This document shows positions 7,480 to 15,831 of a stretch of DNA of 38,159 nucleotides, piece after piece (positions within the stretch are counted from its first letter, which is position 1; each line of letters opens with the position of its first letter). The notes under the pieces were generated by a model. That model was not told where the DNA came from, ran no database searches, and saw nothing but the letters and a program-made list of their open reading frames with translations. The position numbers were made by a program, and so were the translations under genes. The DNA comes from an uncultured Eubacteriales bacterium (GTDB lineage Bacteria > Bacillota > Clostridia > Oscillospirales > CAG-272). The DNA lies in contig URCP01000020.1 of assembly GCA_900546315.1 (NCBI GenBank), positions 1-38,159 on the forward strand, given 5' to 3'.

Positions 7480-8346
7480 TTACGTCCTTCCGAAAATAAT
7501 ATCAGCGAACAGCATCTTGACATATGAGAAATATTCCCTGACCATACTCGAGTAGTGCTGCGCGAAGTTGGCGGAGGGCGCGGCGCAGAGCTCCATCGGA
7601 AGTCCGTAGAGTCTTGAGAGCGTCTCGATCCTTGGGAGATGGAACGCGGTCGACACGCCGATTATGCGGGCGTCTGACAGTCCGAGTTTGTCGAGAAGTT
7701 CCTTCGTGTAACGGATGTTTTCACTTGTTGTGTGTGAATCCGGCTCGACTATCAATCGGTCGGGCGATATGCCGTTTTCCTCGAGCCAAGCGCGCATCGC
7801 TTCCGCCTCCGGGACAGTCTCGTTGTCGCCCTGTCCTCCGCTGACGACGCAGAGGGCGTCCGGCATCGCGCCTAGCAGCTTTTTCGCCTCCTCGAGCCGC
7901 AGCCTCAGTGACTTGCTCGGATTATAGCCGTAGGTGCGGCAGCCGAAGACCACTATCACGGTCTCCCTGTCGTCGGGCGTTGATGAGACCTCGACCGCGT
8001 AGTCGTCCGCGTCCTTCGAGGCGTCGAGCCCGATATAGACCCAGAACGCGACGAGCGACGCGAGAAATATCCCGACCAGCACCGTGAGAGTGACCGTGAG
8101 AGGTCTGAACGCCCGCCCGAGCTTTATTTCAAGCTTCTTCCTGAAAACAACCGGCAGAACGCAGGCGGCGATTACCGCGAGCGAAAAAAGCGTCAGAGAC
8201 GGCATCGAGAACCCGGCGGTGCAAATATATATAGCGAAATAGAGAGCGGTCAGCGACGCGGCAATACACGCAGAGCCAATGAGCGGGTCGAGGCGGTTTC
8301 TTTCTCTTTCGGGCTTATTAGTTTCGTTTTTCCTGTTTTTCATCAT
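7480..8346 (-). CDS. DUF218 (YdcF/SanA/ElyC-like) membrane protein
   Basis: This 288-residue protein has three N-terminal membrane segments (about 21-44, 50-68 and 83-105) and then a DUF218 domain from about 128. The domain shows VIVVFGCRTYGYNPS, LCVVSGGQGDNE with E-A-E-AM, IVEPDSHTTSENI, and VSTAFHLPR. Family members are linked to cell-envelope homeostasis, but the reaction is generally unknown. The start overlaps the 3' end of the methyltransferase gene by 29 bp, with AAGGA inside that gene, which implies translational coupling. Two adjacent ATG codons (8346, 8343) are possible starts. Confidence 0.85.
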   Translation of the reverse strand: MMKNRKNETNKPERERNRLDPLIGSACIAASLTALYFAIYICTAGFSMPSLTLFSLAVIAACVLPVVFRKKLEIKLGRAFRPLTVTLTVLVGIFLASLVAFWVYIGLDASKDADDYAVEVSSTPDDRETVIVVFGCRTYGYNPSKSLRLRLEEAKKLLGAMPDALCVVSGGQGDNETVPEAEAMRAWLEENGISPDRLIVEPDSHTTSENIRYTKELLDKLGLSDARIIGVSTAFHLPRIETLSRLYGLPMELCAAPSANFAQHYSSMVREYFSYVKMLFADIIFGRT

Positions 8347-9541
8347 ATTCCTTCAGAAGCCTGTCGAGGTAAGGTTCGACTCCGAGAGCGGCGGTCACAC
8401 GCTCGTATTCGGCGAGCGCGGCTTCACACGCCTGTGTGCCGGTCTTTCCTCTGACGGCTCTTATCATGAGATTCTTTGGTGTCTCGTCCGGGTCGATCAG
8501 TTCGAGTGTCGTCACTGTGTATCCGCGTGACTCGAGACGTTTCGCCCTCAGCGAGTCGGTCGCCGCGTCGCAGAATTTCTGGCGCGGGAGCGGGCAGTCG
8601 AGAATGAACGCGAGCTCGTCTCTCATCGGAGCCGGAGCTTTCGGAGGCTTCGCGAGCTGCTTTGACATTTCGTGGTGACAGCAGGGCGTCGAGAGGATGA
8701 CGCCGGTCTTCCAGCGTATCGCGTTGTACAGAACGATATCCGTCGCGATGTCGCAGGCGTGAAGCGAGATCACCATGTCGGGACGAAGGGGAGGCTCGAA
8801 CTCGTTTATGTTGCCGGAGACGAATCTGAGCCCGGTGAACCCCTGACGCTTTGCCACCGAATTGCAGTAATCTATAACATCAGCTTTCAGGTCGACGCCG
8901 CACATATCGACTTCTCTCCCGCGTATCGCCGTGAAATAATAATAGACAGCGAAGGTGAGGTAGCTCTTGCCGCAGCAGAGGTCGTAGATGACGATCGGTC
9001 TGTCGGTCGGGAGGCTGTCTTCAATATCGCGGATGATCTCGAGAAACCGGTTTATCTGGCGGAACTTCGCCTGCTTCTTGTCGTGTATGCGGCCGTTTTT
9101 GTCGGCGAGCCCGAGGTCGGTCAGAAAGCCGGCGTGTTCGGACGGGTCGATTATATAGTTCTTCGCCTTGTCGTGACCGGACAGCTCCGCGGTCTCGGCG
9201 TCCTGCGCCAGCTTGCCGGCTATATGAACCCCGCCGGACTTTGAGCGGCGTATTTCGATATCTCCGGCGGTCGTGAATATGTTCACCTGCCTGAACTCGT
9301 TATTCGCCATCTTCGCGAGAGTTTCCGCGGAATCGTATGGGAGGTTGTCTCTGAGAGCCTTGTTGTCGCTCGCGTATCTCTCGGCGCGCAGGGCGGGGGC
9401 GCCGTCGGGGCGTTTGTATGGTGTGACGACCGTCTTCACGGTCGCGCGGTCCTCCGGCTTTGAGAAGACCGCTTTCTTCAGTATCTTTCTTGTGAGGATC
9501 TCTTCAAAGAGCTCCATGACCTGTTCCAATGTCGGTTTCAC
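8318..9541 (-). CDS. SAM-dependent methyltransferase (Methyltransf_32-like)
   Basis: This protein of up to 407 residues is a class I SAM methyltransferase. Motif I is IYDLCCGKSYL with Asp187, an acidic VDLKAD follows, and STPCCHHEM (Pro286-Cys-Cys-His-His) matches the PCC signature of the PF13679 group, some of whose members modify RNA. The N-terminal ~170 residues are an accessory domain. The start is uncertain: the frame opens at GTG 9541, but AAAGG there is too close. TTG 9529, about 11 bp after AAAGG, or ATG 9517 are more likely. It lies 28 bp after the GDPD gene and overlaps the DUF218 gene. The substrate, RNA or small molecule, is unknown. Confidence 0.85.
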   Translation of the reverse strand: MKPTLEQVMELFEEILTRKILKKAVFSKPEDRATVKTVVTPYKRPDGAPALRAERYASDNKALRDNLPYDSAETLAKMANNEFRQVNIFTTAGDIEIRRSKSGGVHIAGKLAQDAETAELSGHDKAKNYIIDPSEHAGFLTDLGLADKNGRIHDKKQAKFRQINRFLEIIRDIEDSLPTDRPIVIYDLCCGKSYLTFAVYYYFTAIRGREVDMCGVDLKADVIDYCNSVAKRQGFTGLRFVSGNINEFEPPLRPDMVISLHACDIATDIVLYNAIRWKTGVILSTPCCHHEMSKQLAKPPKAPAPMRDELAFILDCPLPRQKFCDAATDSLRAKRLESRGYTVTTLELIDPDETPKNLMIRAVRGKTGTQACEAALAEYERVTAALGVEPYLDRLLKEYDEKQEKRN

Positions 9542-9569
9542 CTTTCGTAAATATAGTTTATCTGATCTG

Positions 9570-10328
9570 TCAGATGGTTGTCCATCCCGAGAGAATATCT
9601 TTGTCGATAGCCTCGAAATCGCTTGTGTGCGGATATTCCGCCATATCAGGGTGATGCCTGAACGCGTCGACGGCGTTCTCCGCGTTCAGTGATATTGCGG
9701 CGAGCATACAGCCGCTCCCGCGTATTTCTGCGATGTTCCCGTCCGAAAAATCTCCTGTGTATACGAAGCATTTTGACGGGTAGTCTTTAACGCCGGACAG
9801 TTTCTCCTTTGTGAAGTTGGCTTTCGTGTCAATGAATTTCGCGTCCGGGTCAATCGAGAGAATCAGGTCGATTGCGGCTTTTCCGGAGCCGTTCGTCGCG
9901 TAGACGGTTCTTCCGCGCATACCACAGCTGACCGCCATACGTGCCACATCCGCGGCGTGCGCGATTCCTTCCTTCAGGTCGATATTGATGCACATTCCGG
10001 TGAAATAGGTGAGGTTCAGAACCTCAAGGAGCGTCGGCACGCGGTTTTCCGGACCGCCGTTCTTTATCAGTCTGAGCTTTGCTATATCTGAGTAATCCGT
10101 CTCTGATATGACATACTCCACCGGCTCGCCGTTCTCGTCGAAGCCCTTTACGGACGGGTCGTGATTCACTATAATGACGCCGTCCCTTGTTGTGCGCTCG
10201 TCGGTTTCGATCATGTCCGCGCCCTTTTTCGCGGCGAGCATATACGCGGCGAGGGTGTTTGAATGGATTCCTTCGGTAACAAATCCCTGATGGGCGGAAG
10301 ATATCCATGTTTTCGACAGCTTTTTCAT
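9570..10328 (-). CDS. Glycerophosphodiester phosphodiesterase-like protein
   Basis: This 252-residue protein has a GDPD-type TIM barrel, a family that hydrolyses glycerophosphodiesters to glycerol-3-phosphate and an alcohol. Supporting motifs are ETD at 41-43, DGVIIVNHD ending at 57, and CINIDLKEG. The family HRG is altered to His13-Gln14-Gly15, and the E of the usual ENT is Ser (HSNT), so either the substrate differs or activity is reduced. There is no signal peptide, so it is cytoplasmic. The start is preceded by AAAGAGG. It is the first gene of the leftward methyltransferase-DUF218 chain. Confidence 0.82.
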   Translation of the reverse strand: MKKLSKTWISSAHQGFVTEGIHSNTLAAYMLAAKKGADMIETDERTTRDGVIIVNHDPSVKGFDENGEPVEYVISETDYSDIAKLRLIKNGGPENRVPTLLEVLNLTYFTGMCINIDLKEGIAHAADVARMAVSCGMRGRTVYATNGSGKAAIDLILSIDPDAKFIDTKANFTKEKLSGVKDYPSKCFVYTGDFSDGNIAEIRGSGCMLAAISLNAENAVDAFRHHPDMAEYPHTSDFEAIDKDILSGWTTI

Positions 10329-10370
10329 TTGCTTACCTCTTTCATTGAAGTCGTGCTATAGAACAAGTCT

Positions 10371-10399
10371 ATTATATCATACCGCGCGGCGCACATAAA
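10371..10399 (-). promoter_or_regulatory. Probable promoter of the GDPD-led unit
   Basis: Read leftward: TTTATG (10394-10399), 17 bp, TATAAT (10371-10376) with TGA in front of the -10. The -35 is weak, but the -10 is exact and lies about 45 bp before the GDPD start. Confidence 0.6.
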
Positions 10400-10452
10400 A
10401 TGCTTTTTGTAAATTTTTCTCGGAAAGCGGTGACATGTTTACAATTTGTGGG

Positions 10453-10481
10453 TTTACTTTTTACGCGGGATGCTATATAAT
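10453..10481 (+). promoter_or_regulatory. Promoter of the CPBP protease-GH95 unit
   Basis: TTTACT (10453-10458), 17 bp, TATAAT (10476-10481). The leader is about 90 nt. It contains a direct repeat of ATGATATC near 10536-10550. Confidence 0.65.
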
Positions 10482-10575
10482 TTTCTGTAACAGTCTTTAT
10501 TGCCGCCCGCCGGTTCGCTGACGGCTGTTTCATTCATGATATCATGATATCACTTTTGAAAGGTTGGGTTTCGGA

Positions 10576-11469
10576 ATGACCCTTAAAGGATTTCTGAGGG
10601 CGGCGCTGAGGGCTTTTCTCGCGTTCGCCATATATTTCGGCTGGCAGATAATCGTCGTCAACTGGGCGTATATCGCGGCGACATTTGTCGTCATGCCGGG
10701 CATAGACCCGTCGGCGCTGACCGGTGCGGACTATGACTCGATGCTGATCGAGTTCCAGAACAAGGCGGCTGAGATCGTCATGAACTACTCGATGCACCTG
10801 ACGCTTGTATCGGGCGTTCTCGCCGCGCTGACCTTCATCATAATCGCGAAGGCGAGACGCAGAAAGTTCCTTGACGACCTCGGCGTGAAAAAGCTCCCGG
10901 CGAACCTGATACCTGTGCTGATACTTCTCGGCGCGTCGCTCAATATTTTCGTGTCTCTCGCGCTGAACCTCATACCGTTCCCTCAGGAGTGGATTGATTC
11001 GTATACCGAGAGCGCTTCACAGCTGTCAAACGGCGGACTCATTGTTTCGACGATAGTCACAGTAATCACCGCGCCGATAGTCGAGGAGATGACCTTCCGC
11101 GGATATATGTACAAGGGACTGAAGACCGGAATGCCTATGTTCGCGGCGATGCTCATTTCATCCTGGGTGTTCGGACTTGTGCACGGTGAGGTTATATGGG
11201 TGATCTACGCGTCGCTGCTCGGTCTGGTGTTCACTTGGACGACCGAGAAATGCGGGTCGCTGCTTGCCTCGATGATTGTGCATATGACGTTCAACCTGTT
11301 CGGAGTGCTCACCCAGTATGTAGGAGAGATGAGCGAGTGGGCGTTCTGGCTTCTGCTCGTGTCGAGCGCCATCGCGGCTCTGGCGGCGGTGGTATTCATA
11401 AACCGCTCGTCCGACAGAAAGATAGAGTTTTCGATGAAGCCGGCGGAAAATACCGACGGACAAGAATAA
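10576..11469 (+). CDS. CPBP family intramembrane metalloprotease (CAAX/Abi type)
   Basis: This 297-residue polytopic membrane protein has the protease signature EEMTFRG at 170-176 (Glu170/171, Arg175) and FGLVHGE with Phe199 and His203, the second zinc-binding motif of the Abi/CAAX protease family. About seven hydrophobic segments are visible. Bacterial members are linked to peptide maturation, bacteriocin self-immunity or regulated proteolysis; the substrate here is unknown. The start is set at ATG 10576, since the earlier TTG at 10564 sits directly on the AAAGG site. The GH95 gene follows after 37 bp, so the two are probably co-transcribed, an odd functional pairing. Confidence 0.87.
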   Translation: MTLKGFLRAALRAFLAFAIYFGWQIIVVNWAYIAATFVVMPGIDPSALTGADYDSMLIEFQNKAAEIVMNYSMHLTLVSGVLAALTFIIIAKARRRKFLDDLGVKKLPANLIPVLILLGASLNIFVSLALNLIPFPQEWIDSYTESASQLSNGGLIVSTIVTVITAPIVEEMTFRGYMYKGLKTGMPMFAAMLISSWVFGLVHGEVIWVIYASLLGLVFTWTTEKCGSLLASMIVHMTFNLFGVLTQYVGEMSEWAFWLLLVSSAIAALAAVVFINRSSDRKIEFSMKPAENTDGQE

Positions 11470-11506
11470 AACAAGCTCGGCTGAAAAGCCGGAAAGGAAT
11501 TCATTT

Positions 11507-13738
11507 ATGGACAAGCACACTCTGTACCTCGATTTCCCGGCGGAGCGCTGGGAGAGCGCGTCGCCGGTCGGAAACGGATATACCGGCGCGATGATCTTCG
11601 GCGGCGTCATGACCGATCGCATCCAGCTGACCGAAGAGAAAATCTGGTCGTCAAAGAAGCACGCTGGCGCTCCGAAGGATTTTAAGGACAAGATAAAGCG
11701 CCTTCAGGAGCTCCTTCTCGAAAACAAACCGGGTGAGGCTGACGAGTTCGCGGCGGACGCACTGAAGGACTCTTTCGAGAAAATCTGCTCGCAGGAAACA
11801 GCGGGGGATCTTTATATCGATTTTGACGGCTCTGACAGTGACGTGACTGACTACCGCCGCGAGCTTGACCTTCTGCACGGCGTTTCGCGCGTGTCATTCA
11901 CGAAGGACGGGGAAAAGATTGTCCGCGAGACCTTCGCGTCGTATCCTGACCGCGTGATAGTCTCGAAACACACCGGATGTCATTCCGCTGCTGTCAGATA
12001 CTCGAGGCGCGACATTCATCCGACACACAGATATGACGGCGATCGCTGTATGATAGACACCGAGGCGGGAGAGCTTGTCGGTGTTGAAAGCCTGACGATA
12101 AACGGAAATGTTATGACCGTGAAAGCGCACCCGGCGACCGGAGGTCATCCGTTCACGGTGAAGATAAGCGTGACGACCGACGGAAAGCTCACGAGCGACG
12201 GGAAGTCGTTCAGAATAGAGAACGCGTCCGCGACCGAATACCGCATAGCCATCCAGACCGGCGGCGAACCCGTCATCCCGGACGATGACTACGAGACGCT
12301 GAAAAAGCGCTCAGGGGACGATTTCGCGTCGCAGATGGGGAAGAGCGACATAACCTTCGACGACACGTTTGCCGATATGCCCGCGAACAGGAGACTCGAG
12401 CGCCTGAGAAATGATCCGGACGCGCGCGACGCCGGGCTTACCGCGCTCTATTTCAGGTTCGGAAAGTATCTTCTCGTCGCGTCGAGCCGACCGGGATCTC
12501 TTCCGGCGCATCTTCAGGGCGTCTGGAACAACTACACGGCCGCTCCCTGGAACGCGGACTATCACACGAACATCAATCTCCAGATGAACTACTGGCACGC
12601 GGAGACCGCGAACCTGTCCGACTGCGCCCTGCCGCTCTTCGATTACATGAATAAGTACCTGCTCGAGAGCGGAAAGAAGACCGCGGAGGATTATTACGGC
12701 TGCCGCGGCACGGTTCTGCATCATGTGTCTGATATATACGGATTCACGGCGCCCGCGGACGGTATCTGGGGACTGTGGCCGCTCGGCGGAGCATGGCTCT
12801 GCTACTCGATGTGGGAGCACTGGCTCTTCACCCGCGACGAGAAATTCCTTAAGAACACCGCTTATGATTACATACACGAGTCGGCGAGGTTCTTCCTTGA
12901 CTATATGTTCGAGAGGGACGGCGTAATGCTGTCGGGACCGTCGACCTCGCCGGAGAACCATTATCTGTCTCCGGACGGGAAGGTGTGCAGTCTCTGCCTG
13001 TCGCCGTCGATGGATATCGAGGTTATCGGCGGGCTTCTGAGATTCTATGCCGAGACGGAGGACATTCTCGGTCTCGACGCGAAGACCGCGAAAGAGGCAA
13101 AGGACGCCATATCGAAGCTCCCGCCGCTGAAGGTCGGAAAGCACGGACAGCTCATGGAATGGCTCGAGGACTACGACGAGCCGGAGCCCGGGCACAGACA
13201 CATCTCGCATCTCTTCGCGCTCTATCCGGACAACGCGATAAACCTATCGACACCGGAGCTCTACGCGGCGGCGAAGAAGACAATTGAGCGCCGTCTCGCC
13301 AACGGCGGCGGACACACCGGCTGGTCCTGCGCGTGGCTGACCGCTCTCTACGCGAGATTGCACGACGCCGTGGGAGTCGACAGGACGCTCGAAAAGCTGT
13401 TCACTAAGTCGACGCTCGCGAATATGTTCGACACGCACCCTCCGTTCCAGATCGACGGCAACTTCGGCGCGTCCGCGGCGATAGTCGAGGCTCTTGTGCA
13501 GTCAAGACCGGAAGGCGACACGGTAATCATAGAGCTTCTGCCCGCCTGCCCGTATCCGGACGGAGCGTTCAGAGGACTCAGGGTCCGCGGCGGTGCTGAG
13601 GTTTCGGCTGAGTGGAAGGACGGAAGAGTAGTGTCTTGCAAGGTCAGCGCTGACAGAAAGTTTGCCGGGAAGATAACCGCGAACGGGAAAGAGTATGAAA
13701 TAAAACTCAGTTCAGGTGAAACGGCAGAAATTATCTGA
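11507..13738 (+). CDS. Glycoside hydrolase family 95 (alpha-L-fucosidase/galactosidase)
   Basis: This 743-residue inverting glycosidase is expected to remove alpha-1,2-linked L-fucose, or L-galactose, from glycans. The N-terminal beta domain starts with GNGYTGAMIFGGV and QLTEEKIW. An (alpha/alpha)6 barrel follows, with HLQGVWN, NADYHTNINLQMNYW (349-363, holding the asparagines that assist catalysis, about Asn355 and Asn357), SGPSTSPENHY (candidate acid Glu483) and QIDGNFG (Asp650). The C-terminal domain is beta-rich. There is no signal peptide, so it acts on imported oligosaccharides. The start has AAAGGA about 10 bp upstream. It follows the CPBP protease gene and ends at a terminator shared with the symporter. 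Confidence 0.93.
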   Translation: MDKHTLYLDFPAERWESASPVGNGYTGAMIFGGVMTDRIQLTEEKIWSSKKHAGAPKDFKDKIKRLQELLLENKPGEADEFAADALKDSFEKICSQETAGDLYIDFDGSDSDVTDYRRELDLLHGVSRVSFTKDGEKIVRETFASYPDRVIVSKHTGCHSAAVRYSRRDIHPTHRYDGDRCMIDTEAGELVGVESLTINGNVMTVKAHPATGGHPFTVKISVTTDGKLTSDGKSFRIENASATEYRIAIQTGGEPVIPDDDYETLKKRSGDDFASQMGKSDITFDDTFADMPANRRLERLRNDPDARDAGLTALYFRFGKYLLVASSRPGSLPAHLQGVWNNYTAAPWNADYHTNINLQMNYWHAETANLSDCALPLFDYMNKYLLESGKKTAEDYYGCRGTVLHHVSDIYGFTAPADGIWGLWPLGGAWLCYSMWEHWLFTRDEKFLKNTAYDYIHESARFFLDYMFERDGVMLSGPSTSPENHYLSPDGKVCSLCLSPSMDIEVIGGLLRFYAETEDILGLDAKTAKEAKDAISKLPPLKVGKHGQLMEWLEDYDEPEPGHRHISHLFALYPDNAINLSTPELYAAAKKTIERRLANGGGHTGWSCAWLTALYARLHDAVGVDRTLEKLFTKSTLANMFDTHPPFQIDGNFGASAAIVEALVQSRPEGDTVIIELLPACPYPDGAFRGLRVRGGAEVSAEWKDGRVVSCKVSADRKFAGKITANGKEYEIKLSSGETAEII

Positions 13739-13752
13739 AACATAATCAAAGC

Positions 13753-13780
13753 AGGGGATGCCGCTTAAAGCGCATCCCCT
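13753..13780. terminator. Bidirectional terminator between GH95 and symporter genes
   Basis: AGGGGATG...CATCCCCT is a strong stem with a small internal GC(T) helix. TTTAGC follows on the + strand and GCTTTGATT on the - strand. It sits in the 63-bp gap between the two convergent stops. Confidence 0.75.
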
Positions 13781-13801
13781 TTAGCTGTATATGAAGTTTT
13801 T

Positions 13802-15349
13802 TCAGTCCTCATCCTCAATCGAAGTCTTTGCCGATACCGTCACCGGCTGCTCGTAGCAGTCGAAGATACCGTCCACGTCGATCTTCGGCTTCGGCGTGAA
13901 GAGACTGACTATCGGGACGAGTATCAGTCCGAGGACCATCGCGATCGCTCCGGCGTTTATCGGCGACGCTATGAACTTTAAGAACATATTCGAGACGGTG
14001 AGCCCGACTCCGACTATGAAGCTCGTCCAGACCGCCGCGCGCGTCACACGCTTCATGTACAACCCGTAGAGGAACGGAGCGAGGAACGCGCCCGCGAGAG
14101 CGCCCCAGGAAATTCCCATCAGCTGCGCGATAAAAGCGTTTGCCGAGTAGTACTGCATTATCGCGATGACAGCCGAGACGACTATGAAGAACGCGACGAG
14201 CACACGTATCACGAGAATCTGCTTCTTCTCGTCCATCTTTTTCACGATATTGCCCTTGATGAGGTCGAGCGTGAGAGTGGAGCTCGAGGTCAGGACAAGA
14301 CTCGAGAGGGTAGACATTGAAGCCGACAGCACGAGCACTATGACAATGCCGATAAGCACGTCCGGAAGGGTATTGAGCATCGAAGGAATTATCGAGTCAT
14401 ACATCGGAGCGCCGTTCGCGCCGTACTCGATATCCGCCGAGAAGAGCCTGCCGAAGCCGCCGAGGAAATAGCTTCCGCCCGCGACTATGAACGCGAAGAA
14501 CGTCGAGATTATCGCGCCCTTTTTGATATCGTTCTCGGACTTTATCGCGTAGAACTTCTGAACCATCTGCGGAAGCCCCCACGTTCCGAGCGAGGTCAGG
14601 ATGACGACGCCGAGCAGCCCCAGCGCGTCCGGTCCGAAGAACGAGGCGTAAGCACCCTGCATGGTCGCCGCGATGCCGGTCCCCTCGGACGGAACCTGAG
14701 AGAGGGAAGCGAGCGCCTGAGTGAACCCGCCCTTGCCGCTGAGAACGGCGCCGATGACGGCGCAGATGCCGACGAGCATGATGATACCCTGAATGAAGTC
14801 ATTGACAGCCGACGCCGTGTAGCCGCCGAGAATGACATACACAGCGGTCAGAACAGCCATCGCGAGCACACACCACGTATAGCTGATATTTCCGAAAGCC
14901 ATGCCGAACAGCCTTGAGAGACCATTGTATACCGACGCGGTGTAGGGAATGAGGAACACGAACGTAATGATCGACGCTGCGATCTTGAGCGGTTTCGAGC
15001 CGAAGCGCTTCTCGAAGAACTCCGGCATGGTGCGCGCCTCAAGCCTGTGAGTCATTATACGTGTGCGGCGTCCGAGGACGACCCACGCGAGCAGACTTCC
15101 GATAAGAGCGTTTCCGATTCCTATCCACGTTGAGGCGACGCCGTATTTCCAGCCGAACTGTCCGGCGTAGCCGACGAATATGACCGCCGAGAAATAGGAC
15201 GTTCCGTAAGCGAAAGCCGTGAGCCACGGTCCGACCGAGCGCCCGCCGAGCACGAACCCGCTGACGCTGACCGCCTTCTTCCGGCACCAGACGCCGACGC
15301 CGACCGTCATCGCGATGAAGACGATGATCATCAGAATTTTGACAAACAT
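13802..15349 (-). CDS. Sodium:solute symporter family (SSS) transporter, T-box regulated
   Basis: This 515-residue membrane transporter has about 13 hydrophobic segments and the SSS-family pattern: GFVLGGRSVGPWLTAFAYG near the N-terminus, then GYTASAVNDFIQG and SASMSTLSSLVLTSSS, part of the sodium-site region. It uses the sodium gradient to import a solute. The frame is open well upstream to 15640, but that part is the riboswitch leader. ATG 15349 has AAAGGAAG at a proper distance. A T-box directly upstream ends in a terminator about 30 bp before the start, so expression should rise when a tRNA is uncharged; the candidate specifier UAC implies tyrosine. Hence the solute may be an amino acid or small peptide, although SSS members also carry sugars and acids. 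Confidence 0.9.
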   Translation of the reverse strand: MFVKILMIIVFIAMTVGVGVWCRKKAVSVSGFVLGGRSVGPWLTAFAYGTSYFSAVIFVGYAGQFGWKYGVASTWIGIGNALIGSLLAWVVLGRRTRIMTHRLEARTMPEFFEKRFGSKPLKIAASIITFVFLIPYTASVYNGLSRLFGMAFGNISYTWCVLAMAVLTAVYVILGGYTASAVNDFIQGIIMLVGICAVIGAVLSGKGGFTQALASLSQVPSEGTGIAATMQGAYASFFGPDALGLLGVVILTSLGTWGLPQMVQKFYAIKSENDIKKGAIISTFFAFIVAGGSYFLGGFGRLFSADIEYGANGAPMYDSIIPSMLNTLPDVLIGIVIVLVLSASMSTLSSLVLTSSSTLTLDLIKGNIVKKMDEKKQILVIRVLVAFFIVVSAVIAIMQYYSANAFIAQLMGISWGALAGAFLAPFLYGLYMKRVTRAAVWTSFIVGVGLTVSNMFLKFIASPINAGAIAMVLGLILVPIVSLFTPKPKIDVDGIFDCYEQPVTVSAKTSIEDED

Positions 15350-15379
15350 GATATTACTTCCTTTCAGGTGTGAAAGGGC

Positions 15380-15712
15380 AATAAAAAACCGCCCTTCCGT
15401 AATAGAATTACAGAGGACGAATAAAAATCGTGTTACCACCTCAGTTCGCCTGCCTCTCACGGGGCAGACCTCGGAAAGTACCGGAAAGAGCTTTTCGCGC
15501 GAAAGATATCCTGATACTCGGCGCCTTTTAACGGCGGCGTCCCGGCGCGGCTTAATGGGAGAGAGGCGGATGAGCGTCTGTCCGTTCGCGGCGCGGCTCT
15601 CGGGATGTAATCCTGTTTCTCGATAATCCGCGCCTCTCACCGACCGGCAGCTCTCTGTGGTATCGACGAAACCGATCCGGATATCTCCGGTTCCCGGTCA
15701 CAGCCTTTAGTT
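15380..15712 (-). ncRNA. T-box riboswitch leader, candidate tyrosine specifier
   Basis: Read leftward from 15712. Stem I begins GGCUGUGACCGGGA and closes with UCCCGAGAGCC near 15595. Its middle helix pairs GUUUC with GAAAC and UCGAUA with UAUCGA. Its tip carries the family signature AGAGAGC plus GGUGAGAG. The specifier side reads GGAUUACAUCCC; UAC followed by A is the best codon (Tyr), with AUU (Ile) as the alternative. The conserved T-box GAGGUGGUAACACG (about 15431-15450) contains UGGU, which would pair with an ACCA tRNA end; tyrosine tRNA has discriminator A. It can pair with CGUCCUC, which otherwise forms the terminator. Confidence 0.88.
15381..15420 (-). terminator. T-box terminator hairpin
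   Basis: Read leftward, CGTCCTCTGTAAT pairs with ATTACGGAAGGGCG around a TCT loop, with a small internal mismatch. TTTTTT follows. The 5' arm CGTCCTC is also the 3' arm of the antiterminator, which makes the two folds exclusive. Confidence 0.85.
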
Positions 15713-15718
15713 TGTTAT

Positions 15719-15747
15719 ATTATACCATCCCGGAAAGAATTTGTCAA
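15719..15747 (-). promoter_or_regulatory. Consensus promoter of the T-box/symporter transcript
   Basis: Read leftward: TTGACA (15742-15747), 17 bp, TATAAT (15719-15724), with TGG before the -10. Both hexamers match consensus exactly, as expected for a transcript controlled by attenuation. Confidence 0.88.
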
Positions 15748-15779
15748 GGTCTTTTCCGAAATTTTCCCGCTTTTTTTCG

Positions 15780-15817
15780 AAAAAAAAGAGAGACCGCCGC
15801 TTTCGCGGCAGCCTCTC
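15780..15817 (-). terminator. Terminator of the oxidoreductase gene at 15832-17064
   Basis: Read leftward, GAGAGGCTGCCGC-GAAA-GCGGCGGTCTCTC forms a long stem with a GAAA tetraloop (15788-15817), followed by eight T residues. It insulates the T-box promoter that starts just beyond. Confidence 0.92.
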
Positions 15818-15831
15818 ACTGAAATTCGGCG

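Noticed and set aside
15350..15640. N-terminal extension of the symporter by 97 residues
   Set aside because: This stretch is the T-box leader, including its terminator, and the translated sequence is not membrane-protein-like.
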